Assembly (NCBI GenBank): GCA_028824715.1
Contig: JAPPCV010000109.1
Location: 22,411-86,410, forward strand
Source: Boseongicola sp.
GTDB lineage: Bacteria; Pseudomonadota; Alphaproteobacteria; Rhodobacterales; Rhodobacteraceae
Reading direction: 5' to 3'
Length of the DNA: 64,000 nucleotides
Shown here: positions 25,585-34,475 of the stretch, piece by piece
Numbering within the stretch: position 1 is the first letter of the stretch
Layout of the letters: each line of letters opens with the position of its first letter
Position numbers and translations under genes: made by a program
The notes under the pieces: model-generated
Told to the model about the DNA's origin: nothing
Seen by the model: the letters and a program-made list of their open reading frames with translations, nothing else
The model's database searches: none

Positions 25585-27069
25585 CTACTCCTCCAGGAGG
25601 GCGTTGAAGGCGGATTCGAGCATGCCGCCCGCCCGGGCTCGACGGGCGGCGCGGGCCTCGATCCCGCTGCGGCATTCCCGGGCCTTCCCTTCGTATGCGT
25701 TGATCGCCCGTTCCAGTGCCGTGGCCGCGGGACCGCCCGGCCGGTCACGGCGAAGGACGAAGGTCTCGGGCGCGACGGCAGCGGCGTACATGCTGGGCGT
25801 GAGCACCGTTGCACGGCCCGTTGCCGACTCGAACGCGTCGGCAAAGTCGTCGAATCCCCGTGCCAGGCCCACGCCGCGCGAGACCACCGCCCGCGACGTT
25901 GTCGACGCGATTCCATGTGCCCGCCGAAAGCTCAGCCCCTCGTCCCGGACGAGGGTGTCGGCAAGTTCCGTGACCGTGACGCAGGCGGCGTCGCTGTTGG
26001 TCTCGACCCTTGACGGGTTGATCGAACAGGACGGCAGGAACGCCGAGAACAGGGAAAGCGCCCGCGCGCCGCGTTCGAACGCGGCGAAGCCGGCTTGCTG
26101 GACATCCGCCTCGCTGTCGTTCATGTCGGCAAACGGCGTATTGTGCATCGTGTTGATGATCGCATCGCAGTGGCCGGCCGTGACGCTCGACAGGTGCCGC
26201 AGGTGTTCGATCGGAACCGGGTTCCGCTTTTGCGGCATGATCGAGGAAACCTGGACCAGGCTGTCGGGAACATGCAGCTGGCCGACCTCGAAGGCGGACC
26301 ATTGCGCCATGTCCTGCGCGACGCGTCCCAGATGCAGGAACACCAGCTTGATCGCGGAGTAGAGACCGGTCACGTAATCCACGGAGGCGATGCAGCCGTA
26401 GGAATTCAGTTGCGGTTCTTCGAACCCGAGCAGTTCGGACACGCGGTGCCTGTCGACGGGGAATCCGGACGTGGTGATCGCCGCCGCCCCCATCGGGCAG
26501 AGGTCGAGAGTGTCGCAGGCCAGGTCCAGGCGCTTCGCGTCCCGCAAGAGGCACTCGACGACCGCCGCAAGATAGTGGCCAAAGGTCGTCGGCTGCGCAG
26601 GCTGCCCGTGCGTGTAGGCGACGACAAGCGTGTCGCGCTCGCAACGGGCCTTCACGATCAGCGTGTCGGCGAGATGCAGGACCTGTTCCATGAAACGTCC
26701 GGCCTTCTCGCGAAGGGCCATCTTGAACATGGTGTGGTCCATGTCGTTGCGCGAACGTGCCACGTGCAGCATCCCGCCGGGCTCGCCTATCCGCCGTTCA
26801 AGCTCGGCTTCGACCAGGAAGAAGTAGTCCTCGTGCTCCCCGGTGTAGGACAGGGTGTCGGCGTCCATGTCCTGCTCGACGTCCCTCAGGGCGGCGGCGA
26901 TCGTGCGCCCCTGGTCCCTCGAGACGATCCCGGTTTCGTGAAGCATGACCAGGTGCGCCCGGTTGATCGCGTTCACGTGATCCGCGAAATGCGTCCTGAT
27001 GCCGTCGAAGAGAGGGGCGAGAACCGTATCCCTGTAGGCCGGGTGCGGGAAAGCCGGATTGTCGGTCAT
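25585..27069 (-). CDS. Argininosuccinate-lyase-like C-N lyase (aspartase/fumarase superfamily) inside a transporter operon
   Basis: 494 residues. Superfamily motifs are HVARSRNDMDH (RSRND box), AYTHGQPAQPTTFGHYL (normally THLQ; glycine replaces leucine), and the catalytic-loop signature SSIMPQKRNP. The superfamily eliminates fumarate from N- or O-substituted succinates. Its place between a permease (ATGA overlap at 27066-27069) and the ATPase gene of an importer argues against arginine biosynthesis and for breakdown of an imported N-substituted aspartate. EDDS lyase is an established precedent of an ArgH-like catabolic enzyme. The exact substrate is unknown. The last 40 residues are an arginine/alanine-rich tail not needed by the family. 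Confidence 0.8.
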   Translation of the reverse strand: MTDNPAFPHPAYRDTVLAPLFDGIRTHFADHVNAINRAHLVMLHETGIVSRDQGRTIAAALRDVEQDMDADTLSYTGEHEDYFFLVEAELERRIGEPGGMLHVARSRNDMDHTMFKMALREKAGRFMEQVLHLADTLIVKARCERDTLVVAYTHGQPAQPTTFGHYLAAVVECLLRDAKRLDLACDTLDLCPMGAAAITTSGFPVDRHRVSELLGFEEPQLNSYGCIASVDYVTGLYSAIKLVFLHLGRVAQDMAQWSAFEVGQLHVPDSLVQVSSIMPQKRNPVPIEHLRHLSSVTAGHCDAIINTMHNTPFADMNDSEADVQQAGFAAFERGARALSLFSAFLPSCSINPSRVETNSDAACVTVTELADTLVRDEGLSFRRAHGIASTTSRAVVSRGVGLARGFDDFADAFESATGRATVLTPSMYAAAVAPETFVLRRDRPGGPAATALERAINAYEGKARECRSGIEARAARRARAGGMLESAFNALLEE

Positions 27070-27947
27070 CCCTTCAGCCCCGCCATGACGACGCCCCTGA
27101 TGATGAAGCGCTGGAACACCAGGAAGACGACGAGCGTCGGAATGGTTGAAATTGCGGCGCCGGTCATGATCAGTTCCCACTGTACGTCTGCCTCGTCGCC
27201 GAAACTCGAGAGGCCGACCGGCAGCGTGTACATGTCGACGGAGTTTGTCACGATCAGCGGCCAGATGAAGGCGGTCCAGTTTCCCAGGAAGACGAAAATC
27301 GCCAGTGCCGCCAGCGCGGGCCGGACCAGCGGCATCGCCACGGTCCACCAGATCGCCAGTTCGTTCAGCCCGTCGATCCTCGCGGCCTCGATGAAGTCAT
27401 CGGGGACGGTCTCGAAGAACTGCTTCATCAGGAACGTGCCGAAGGCGGTCATCAGGCCCGGAAACATGATGCCCCAGTAGCTGTCGAGCCACCCGAACGC
27501 CTGCGACATCAGGTACCAGGGAATGACAAGCATCTCGGTCGGGATCATCAGCGTCGACAGGATGGCGATGAAGACGATGTAACGTCCCGGGAAACGGAAC
27601 TTGCACAGCGTGTAGCCGACGAGGCTGTCAAACAGGATGTTGGAGATCGTGGTTATCGTGGCGATGACGAGCGAGTTGACGAACCAGCCGTAGAACCTGC
27701 CGTCTTCCAGCACGTAGGTGTAGTTTTCCAGGTGCGGTTCGTTGGGCACGAGGGCGAGGTTGTAGATCTCATGCGGCCATTTCAGCGATGTCGAGATCAT
27801 GTAGGCGATCGGCATCACCATCAGGACGCCGCCGGTGAACAGGATCAGCCATCGGATGACCTGGCCGGTGTTGGCCGGCTTCCGGGGCGTCCCGGGGGCC
27901 AGGAGGGTTTTCGAGCTTGCCCTGATTTCAGCGACGGCACTGACCAC
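27066..27947 (-). CDS. Sugar-type ABC permease, MalG/UgpE class
   Basis: 293 residues with about six membrane segments. PIAYMISTSLKWPHEIYNLA is a typical MalG-like first loop, and the EAA motif is FIEAARIDGLNELAIWWTVA followed by MPLVRPALAALAIF. The start is GTG at 27947, two bases after the MalF-type stop. It overlaps the lyase-like gene by ATGA, so all five genes of the operon are tightly packed. Confidence 0.9.
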   Translation of the reverse strand: MVSAVAEIRASSKTLLAPGTPRKPANTGQVIRWLILFTGGVLMVMPIAYMISTSLKWPHEIYNLALVPNEPHLENYTYVLEDGRFYGWFVNSLVIATITTISNILFDSLVGYTLCKFRFPGRYIVFIAILSTLMIPTEMLVIPWYLMSQAFGWLDSYWGIMFPGLMTAFGTFLMKQFFETVPDDFIEAARIDGLNELAIWWTVAMPLVRPALAALAIFVFLGNWTAFIWPLIVTNSVDMYTLPVGLSSFGDEADVQWELIMTGAAISTIPTLVVFLVFQRFIIRGVVMAGLKG

Positions 27948-27948
27948 G

Positions 27949-28836
27949 TCAATTGTCCCTGAGTATGCGCAGCTGCACGAGGCTGACGATCAGGAGGATC
28001 AGGAACAGCACGACGGTTTGCGCCGCCGCGTAACCCATGTTGAAGTCGGTAAAGGCGCTTTGGTAGATCATCAGGACGAGCGGTTTCGTCGAGTTGAGCG
28101 GCCCGCCCGGGTCATTGGTGGTCATGTTGAAGACGTGATCGAAAATCCTGAGGAACCCGATCGACGAGAAGACCACGATGAACACGATGGTGGGCTTCAG
28201 GAGGGGAAGCGTGATTTCCCAGAGAATTGTCCAGGTCGACACGCCGTCGATCCGGGCGGCCTCGTAGTAGCTTCGCGGGATGGCCCGCAGGCCAGCCATG
28301 AATATGATGATCTGGAATCCGAGCCCTGCCCAGACGGCCGGTGCCAGGATCGCCGGAAGCGCAAGCGTCGTCGAGCGCAGGAATTCCACCTGGGGAATTC
28401 CCGCCGTGGCAAGGACATTGTTGAAGAGCCCGATCGGAACCGGCTGGTAGAACCAGCGCCAGACCCAGGCCATCGCCACGGCCGTCGTCATGAACGGCAG
28501 GAAATAGAGCATCCTGAGGAACCCGTGCATGAAGCGCAGCCTGTCGAGGTGATAGGCGATCACGAAGGAGATCACCAGGCTGACCGGGGTGCCGATCAGC
28601 AGGTACACGAAGGTGTTGCGAAAGACTTTCCAGAAGACAGGATCGTTCCAGAGTTTCGCGTAGTTGGCCCAGCCGGCCCAGGTCCGGTCGCCGAGCAGGT
28701 TCCAGTTCTGGAAGGAAATGACCATGGCGTTTGCCGTGGGATAGAATCGGATCACCACGTAGAACACGATGGGCACGGCAAGGAACGCCCAGGCCCAGAC
28801 GATCTGTTTTTGCCGGATTGAGAGCCTGTGGTACAT
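27949..28836 (-). CDS. Sugar-type ABC permease, MalF/UgpA class
   Basis: 295 residues with about six membrane segments. VVIRFYPTANAMVISFQNWN is a typical MalF-class beginning, and the EAA loop is YYEAARIDGVSTWTILWEIT followed by LPLLKP. It is separated from the upstream binding-protein gene by 88 bases that contain a perfect 13-bp hairpin; the rest of the operon has essentially no gaps. Confidence 0.9.
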   Translation of the reverse strand: MYHRLSIRQKQIVWAWAFLAVPIVFYVVIRFYPTANAMVISFQNWNLLGDRTWAGWANYAKLWNDPVFWKVFRNTFVYLLIGTPVSLVISFVIAYHLDRLRFMHGFLRMLYFLPFMTTAVAMAWVWRWFYQPVPIGLFNNVLATAGIPQVEFLRSTTLALPAILAPAVWAGLGFQIIIFMAGLRAIPRSYYEAARIDGVSTWTILWEITLPLLKPTIVFIVVFSSIGFLRIFDHVFNMTTNDPGGPLNSTKPLVLMIYQSAFTDFNMGYAAAQTVVLFLILLIVSLVQLRILRDN

Positions 28837-28889
28837 GTTCGTTGCGCTCGTGGGCAGGAGATCCTGGTCTGGTGTTCCGAGCGCGGTTT

Positions 28890-28918
28890 GCGAGCCCCGG
28901 ACCGTGTCCGGGGCTCGC
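28890..28918. terminator. Perfect 13-bp intercistronic hairpin after the binding-protein gene
   Basis: GCGAGCCCCGGAC at 28890-28902 pairs with GTCCGGGGCTCGC at 28906-28918 around a 3-base loop. It lies between the binding-protein stop (28925) and the permease start (28836). There is no T-tract on the reading strand, so it more likely stabilises the upstream message or partly attenuates transcription than fully terminates. Confidence 0.65.
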
Positions 28919-28924
28919 CTGCAC

Positions 28925-30181
28925 CTAGTTGTGGTATTCGTTCAGCAGTTCCTGCTCGGCCTCGGCGGCGATGGCAATGCTGTCTGCGACTGCCTGGCCT
29001 TCGATGTCGATGCGCTGAACCATGTCGATCAGGATCTGCCGCTGCGCGCTTTCATTGGCGAACTTTGTCGTGTTCGCGTAGGCAAGGCCACGGATGAAGG
29101 GCCCGAACACCTCGTCGTTCGCATTGGCTTCGGTCAGGCCGACCGAGGGTTTCGCGGGCAGTTCGCCAACAACGTCGAGCCAGATCTGCATGGCCTCGTC
29201 CGACGTCACGTACTGCATGAACTTCACGGCGGCATCGTATTTCTCGCCTTCCGCCTTCGTCGTGATGGCGTTCACCCAGTAGGACGAGTAGTTCGAACGC
29301 ATGCCGTCGGAATTCGCCGGCAGTTCGGTAACGCCCCACTTGAGGCCGCGCGTCTTGTTCAGCGATCCGATGCGGAACGAGCCGTCGATATGCATGCCCG
29401 CACGACCGGCCTTGAAGGCGGCCTGGGGCTCGTCCATGAATCCGAATGCAGACACTTTGTGCTCGTTCACGAGACCGGTGTAGAACCCGGCCGCCGCGAT
29501 CCCGGCTTCGGAGTTGTAGTTGACTGTCCTGTAGTCGTCGAGATAGGGCTCACCGCCGAACTGGCGCACCAGGACTTCCCGGAACCAGTGATGGTCCTGT
29601 GCGTTCATGCCGGCCGTGATGCCGACCTGCGTGAGGTTGCCCGCAGCATCGGTCTTCGTCAGCATCTTCGCGGTCTCGATGAATTCGTCCAGCGTCCCCG
29701 GCGGACCGCTGATCCCGGCCTCGTCAAACAGGGTCTTGTTGTAGAACAAGGCGAGCGAGCGGACGGCGGTTGGAAGGGCCCAGTAGTTGTCGCCCTCCCG
29801 CATGGCGCCGACCATGGGGAAGAATTCGTCCTCGATCATCGACGGCGGAAAGGCGTCGTTGGGAAGCGGCTGGATCAGTTCGGCAGCCACGTAGTCGTTC
29901 AGCCAGCCGTAGAAGAGTTGCACGACGTCGGGACCCTCTCCCGCAGGAATCGCGGCAGCGACCTTTGTCCGGTAGTCCGCGTACGGGAAATGGGTCATCG
30001 TGACCGTGATGTCCGGATTGGCCGACTCGAAGTTCTCGATCAGCTGCTCCATTGCGGTGACGCGCGCGTCAAAGAAGTACTGCCAGTACTCGATTTCCAC
30101 TTCGGCCTGCGCGGATCCGGCCGCAAGCATCACTGCGGTCGCAACGCCGGCGATTCCAGGTTTCGTCAGTTTCACAAGCAT
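28925..30181 (-). CDS. Sugar-type ABC substrate-binding protein (family 1)
   Basis: 418 residues from the ATG at 30181. A Sec signal peptide (KPGIAGVATAVMLAAGSAQA) precedes the mature start EVEIEYWQYFFDARVTAMEQ. The family 1 pattern is seen in IENFESANPDITVTM, GPDVVQLFYGWLNDYVAAEL and YWALPTAVRSLALFYNKTLF. First gene of the operon for the CUT1-type importer; captures the substrate in the periplasm. It is divergent from the PIG-L gene. Confidence 0.9.
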   Translation of the reverse strand: MLVKLTKPGIAGVATAVMLAAGSAQAEVEIEYWQYFFDARVTAMEQLIENFESANPDITVTMTHFPYADYRTKVAAAIPAGEGPDVVQLFYGWLNDYVAAELIQPLPNDAFPPSMIEDEFFPMVGAMREGDNYWALPTAVRSLALFYNKTLFDEAGISGPPGTLDEFIETAKMLTKTDAAGNLTQVGITAGMNAQDHHWFREVLVRQFGGEPYLDDYRTVNYNSEAGIAAAGFYTGLVNEHKVSAFGFMDEPQAAFKAGRAGMHIDGSFRIGSLNKTRGLKWGVTELPANSDGMRSNYSSYWVNAITTKAEGEKYDAAVKFMQYVTSDEAMQIWLDVVGELPAKPSVGLTEANANDEVFGPFIRGLAYANTTKFANESAQRQILIDMVQRIDIEGQAVADSIAIAAEAEQELLNEYHN

Positions 30182-30510
30182 TTTGATGGACGTCCTCCCT
30201 TGTTGGAGTAAGTGAATGTGCCCGGGTCCAGCCCGGCTACATTGCCGGTTTCGAGCGTAGCGCGGCCAAGTTGAAATCACAAGCAGGATCAGCTAGCGGT
30301 GCGAGCGATGGCGAGCAAAGGAACGACGGCGGATGACGCGGTGAACGGACATGGCACCGGTGGCGCGGAGCGAGTGCCACGCCCGTGCAAGGGAAGCTCA
30401 TGCGTCGAGCACGAGGCCGGACGGGAGACGGCCGCAAGCCTTGCTCTTTCACGGGACCCGTATCCTGCCGCATGCCCGGGCGGGACGGCCACGGGACCGG
30501 GGCAAATGTG
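30182..30510. promoter_or_regulatory. Divergent intergenic region between importer operon and PIG-L gene
   Basis: 329 bases that must contain the promoter of the importer operon and probably that of the PIG-L gene. I saw no convincing boxes or dyad. In-frame sequence open to 30385 upstream of the PIG-L start lacks protein character. Confidence 0.4.
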
Positions 30511-32880
30511 ATGCCGACGCCGGACCAGATCCGTATCGAGAGGGACCGCGCACGACCGCGCGTCATGGAACTCTGGTGGGCGCTCAGGCCGCTGACATCG
30601 GTGATCCGTTTCATGAACACCGGCGCCCATCCGGACGACGAGACGTCAGCGATGCTTGCTGCGCTCGGTGTCCGGGACGGGTTCAACCTGTCCTTTGCAT
30701 GTTCGACCCGGGGCGAGGGCGGACAGAACGACATCGGGAGCGAGCGATCCGGGGACCTCGGTGCGCTGAGGACGGCCGAAATGGAAAGAGCCTGCGAAAT
30801 CCTCGGCATGAAAATGTACTGGCTGTCGGAAAGCCCGGAAGACCCGATCGTCGATTTCGGATTCTCGAAGAGCGGAAGCGAGACTCTTGACCGGTGGGGG
30901 CGCGAACGCACGCTTGCGCGGTTCGTCGAGATCGTCAGGACCGAACGCCCGGACATCATCTGCCCGACCTTCCTTGACGTCTCTGGCCAGCACGGACACC
31001 ACAGGACAATGACGGAAACCGCGCGGCTGGTCATGTCCGCAGCAGCCGATCGGGACCATCCGAGCAACCTGGCGCCGTGGCAGGTAAGGAAGCTCTACCT
31101 CCCTGCGTGGTCCGGTGCGGGCCGCTCGTATGATGACGACGTCGGACCGCCGCCGGCCACGGTCGTGGTACCCGGAAAAGGCGTCGATCCGGTCAGCGGC
31201 TGGAGCTGGGAACGGATCGGACAGCAGTCGCGGTCGTTCCATCGGTCCCAAGGCATGGGCCGGTGGATCGCCGCGGGTCAGGAACGGGACTGGCCGCTGC
31301 ACCTGGCCGAGAGCCGTGTCACGGGCCCGGACAGGACACCGGCATCCGGCATTCCTGGGACGGTCAGCGATCTCGCGCACGTTGACGGCGCGGAACCGGT
31401 CGCGGATCGGCTGAGATCGGCGGGGCGGGCACTCGACGATACCGTGTCCGCGTTTCCCGACTTCGATGCCGTGTCTCAGGCCGCCGCACATGCACTCGAG
31501 TGCATCCGGGCCGCCCGGGATTCCTGTCCCGAGGACGCGAGAGGCGAAATCCTGCACCGCCTCGTTGCCAAGGAAACGCAGCTTGGACATGTCAGGCGGA
31601 TCGCGCTCGGCGTGGAAGCCCGTGTGCGCCTCGGGGAACGATGGCTGTACCCCGGAAGCAGGGCCGCGATTTCGCTCGAGCAACGGATGGAAACGGCGTG
31701 CAGCGTACACGCGGTGATTGAATCCCCTCATGGCTGCACGGCAACGGACGGAACCTTTTGCGTCGGCCCGCAAGCGGCTTCAACCGATCCGTACCGCGAC
31801 CGTTTCGATCCCTGGATGCCGGCCGCGCCTGCGCTGTCGCTGGACATCGAGGCCCATGGCGTCAGGTCGAACTGCCGCCTTCCTCTCGACGACCCGCCGG
31901 TGATCCTTCCAGGACGCTCTGCCCGGATCGAGCCGGACTCCGAGATCGTCAACCTTGCCGCGAACCCGAGGCGGATCGAGGTTGCGGTCACTGGCGTGCA
32001 TCCGGCGTCGGCCGATGCGGAACCCGGCCTGCCACAGGGGTGGGATCTCGAGAGAACCGATGGAGGATTCGCGTTCACGGCCCCGGAAAATGCCGACGAG
32101 GGGCTCTATTCGATCCCGCTCTACCTGGATGGCGAACCCGCTGCCGCCGTCCGGCGGATTTCGTATCCCCACATCGCCGCGACGGCATTTTTTCGCAGGG
32201 CTGAAATACGGGTACGCGTTCTCTCGGCTCGCGTCCCGGATGTCCGAGTCGGCTACATCGGTTCCGGAAACGACAGGATCGGCCATTGGCTCGCCGCACT
32301 CGGGGCGAACGTCACGGCGGTGTCCGATGACGCGTTGCGAAGGACGGAAGCTCTCCGGTCGTACGACACGATCATTGTCGGGATATTCGCGATGAAAATG
32401 CGTCCCGGCCTCGCCCGGGCCATGCCGGCACTGCATCGCTGGATCGGGGACGGCGGGACGCTGGTGACCCTCTACCATCGGCCGTGGGACAACTGGGATC
32501 CCGAAACCGTTCCGCCGAAGAGGCTGGAAATCGGCCAGCCTTCGCTTCGCTGGCGCGTGACCGACGCGAATTCGGACGTCACCCATCTCGAGCCGGAACA
32601 TCCGGTCCTGGTGCATCCCAACCGGATCGGGCCGGATGACTGGGCAGGCTGGCACAAGGAAAGGGGCCTTTATTTCGCGAAGTCCTGGGACCGGGCCTAT
32701 CGTCCCTTGATCGAGCTGGCGGACCCGGGCGAACGCCCGCACCAAGGTGCGTTGCTCGCGGCGGACATTGGTCGGGGGCGGCACGTCCACACGTCGCTGG
32801 CCCTGCATCACCAGGTGGAAGAGCTCGTGCCTGGCGCGTTCCGGCTCCTGGCGAACATGATCCTGCGAAGACGGTCTTGA
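30511..32880 (+). CDS. Large PIG-L/LmbE-family Zn-dependent N-deacetylase with C-terminal glutaminase-like region
   Basis: 789 residues, about three times the length of a minimal PIG-L enzyme. The N-terminal domain has the metal/catalytic motif AHPDDE (39-44) and the second histidine site GQHGHHRTM (about 159-167). STRGEGGQNDIGSERSGDLG is typical of the longer PIG-L subfamily. The region from about 600 (VRVGYIGSGNDRIGHWLAAL, then YDTIIVGIFAMKM and GGTLVTLYHRPWDNWDP) looks like a class I glutamine-amidotransferase/ThuA-type fold. PIG-L enzymes remove acetyl groups from GlcNAc-type substrates. No signal peptide is seen. The divergent position beside the importer/lyase operon suggests a joint catabolic route (inference). 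Confidence 0.85.
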   Translation: MPTPDQIRIERDRARPRVMELWWALRPLTSVIRFMNTGAHPDDETSAMLAALGVRDGFNLSFACSTRGEGGQNDIGSERSGDLGALRTAEMERACEILGMKMYWLSESPEDPIVDFGFSKSGSETLDRWGRERTLARFVEIVRTERPDIICPTFLDVSGQHGHHRTMTETARLVMSAAADRDHPSNLAPWQVRKLYLPAWSGAGRSYDDDVGPPPATVVVPGKGVDPVSGWSWERIGQQSRSFHRSQGMGRWIAAGQERDWPLHLAESRVTGPDRTPASGIPGTVSDLAHVDGAEPVADRLRSAGRALDDTVSAFPDFDAVSQAAAHALECIRAARDSCPEDARGEILHRLVAKETQLGHVRRIALGVEARVRLGERWLYPGSRAAISLEQRMETACSVHAVIESPHGCTATDGTFCVGPQAASTDPYRDRFDPWMPAAPALSLDIEAHGVRSNCRLPLDDPPVILPGRSARIEPDSEIVNLAANPRRIEVAVTGVHPASADAEPGLPQGWDLERTDGGFAFTAPENADEGLYSIPLYLDGEPAAAVRRISYPHIAATAFFRRAEIRVRVLSARVPDVRVGYIGSGNDRIGHWLAALGANVTAVSDDALRRTEALRSYDTIIVGIFAMKMRPGLARAMPALHRWIGDGGTLVTLYHRPWDNWDPETVPPKRLEIGQPSLRWRVTDANSDVTHLEPEHPVLVHPNRIGPDDWAGWHKERGLYFAKSWDRAYRPLIELADPGERPHQGALLAADIGRGRHVHTSLALHHQVEELVPGAFRLLANMILRRRS

Positions 32881-32970
32881 TGACCGCGGTCTGACCTTCC
32901 TGCCGGATGGGTGCGGCCGGACGCAGGCTGTCCGGTGCACATGCCGGGGCGCTTTTGCAGATTACTGGTG

Positions 32971-33227
32971 TCAGGCGTTCCTGGGTGCGAGGTGGCGACA
33001 GATGGCCGCCTTTGGCAGGTCGTAGTCTGCCATGAGGTCTCGGATCAGGAGGCACTGTTTGCGTTTTCGCGAAATTCCGTGACCTGGCCAACCGTGAGCG
33101 CGGACCACGTCCCAAAGCGCGTGCCCGGGGCTTCGGCCCTCGTGATCCCGTCCATCTGCAGTTCGGCGCGGATCTCGTTCTCGAACTGGCCGATTGCGTC
33201 CGCTTGAATTGTTCCGAAACCATGCAA
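32971..33227 (-). pseudogene. Serine recombinase (resolvase) C-terminal remnant 1
   Basis: In two frames the sequence gives the end of a resolvase/invertase: IGQFENEIRAELQMDGITRA, then LTVGQVTEFRENANS, then the HTH piece CLLIRDLMADYDLPKAAICR followed by HLA. The catalytic serine domain is missing and a frameshift splits the rest. A GGGGCGCTTTTGCA sequence just outside (from about 32945) resembles an IS6-type end. A related relic lies at 37266-37440. Confidence 0.5.
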
Positions 33228-33495
33228 ATAATGTCCACTCCAGTCTGCGCATGACGTCGCCAGTCTGCGTCTATCTATTTGTTTTCAAGTGTTTGTGTTG
33301 AATTCTGTTTGCCAATGGCCACCGTAAGCGTTCTGTGAAGGCGTGACGGAATGGTCGGCAAGTGGTTGGGCCATGAAGATCTGACGACAGACAATGGATT
33401 AATGTCAGGGGCTCGTTCGCGATAGGCCGCCCCTGAAAATCGCCAGAGTTTCTGACGTGAGTCCGGTCAAACTGCTTGAAAGAGATGTGCGTGTT
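33228..33495. other. No gene recognised
   Basis: 268 bases between the recombinase relic and a hairpin. No ORF has motifs or a ribosome site. Confidence 0.35.
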
Positions 33496-33532
33496 CCCCT
33501 CAGCCAGAATTTGCATGAAGCTGGCTGAGGGG
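33496..33532. terminator. Perfect 12-bp hairpin behind the methylase remnant
   Basis: CCCCTCAGCCAG at 33496-33507 pairs exactly with CTGGCTGAGGGG at 33521-33532 around a 13-base loop. It begins ten bases past the stop of the minus-strand ORF at 33542, the usual place for a terminator, but no clear T-tract follows on either strand. Confidence 0.55.
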
Positions 33533-33541
33533 CTTGATGGC

Positions 33542-33901
33542 TTATGCTGCCACCGGCATCATGAGCCGCCGTCCGGCAAAGTAGTCTTCAATCGTGTAGA
33601 TTTGGAACTTCGGCACATCCATGAATCGGCCCGTGCTCGCAGCAGCGTCCCGCATGTTCTGCGTCACCTTGTCCGCAAAGCAGGCGAATATCCGTAAATC
33701 CGCGTCAGCTTGCTGGCGGGCACCATTGAGCGCCTGAACATCACAGATGGGCAAGCGCAAAGCGGCCTGCACTTTGCATGCAGCGCAGCAAGCTCTGTGT
33801 AAGAGCGGGTAGCAAGAAAGGGCGTGTATCATTGAGTCGAGACGCCTTCGTCGGTTTGCGGCCTGCTTCGGCGTGAGTCGCGTTCGGCGCGACGGAGGCA
33901 A
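33542..33901 (-). pseudogene. C-terminal remnant of a DNA methylase-type gene
   Basis: The last 55 residues (LRIFACFADKVTQNMRDAAA, then RFMDVPKFQIYTIEDYFAGR) resemble the C-terminus of adenine-specific DNA methyltransferases. The N-terminal half of the ORF is arginine-rich and unlike any methylase, so the catalytic domain has been lost. The assignment rests on a short stretch and is tentative. Confidence 0.4.
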
Positions 33902-33981
33902 GGTGGAAACAACGTTGGACAGAGCGGCGATTCCGAGGGCTGCGCATCATTGGCCCGAGAAAATCGAAGGATTGGCAGCCA

Positions 33982-34338
33982 TCAACTCGAACCTGGCTCC
34001 GAGTCGGCGGACTCTGAGGCAACTTCCGCAGTTCTAGGCGGCGCGGCATCACATTCCGAATCATTGTTCCCGTCCATCCATTCTGTCAACTCGTCCCAGC
34101 GTTCGAACACGTGCAGGCAGCACAGCCGAAACATGAACCAGCATGCGTAGATCGCGTCTGCTCCATGGCACGCCTCGCCCGAGACCAGTCCATGAGCCAA
34201 CTTTTGCCTGAGCGCCGGGCCGCCCTGGAAATTCAACAGGTTGTCAATCTCGAAGACAATCGCCGGACGGTATGTTCTTTCAAGCGAATCGCGATCCTTC
34301 TCAAGCATGACCGACAGGTTGCGGTTCTCCTGCGTCAT
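33982..34338 (-). pseudogene. DUF4209-like C-terminal fragment
   Basis: 118 residues. VFEIDNLLNFQGGPALRQKL, then AHGLVSGEACHGADAIYACW, then FMFRLCCLHVF match the end of DUF4209-type proteins (family core: GPNLRN-LAHGL). Only the last domain is present and no upstream continuation was found. The role of this family is unknown; it is often found in defence-like islands. Confidence 0.45.
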
Positions 34339-34475
34339 GTCGCTCCTGATCGACGATGGTTCATGGCCGGCCAGTATTAGGCCGAACTTTCAGGGTGCCT
34401 CAAGGGCTACCTGATTGATTCCGGGACGAAAACCCCGGATTCCGGATTCACGGCACTGGGCAGGAAACGGCTGTT

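Noticed and set aside
24562..27480. Long plus-strand frames opposite the UgpC and lyase genes
   Set aside because: Aspartate/histidine/valine-rich shadow sequence typical of the reverse of GC-rich genes.
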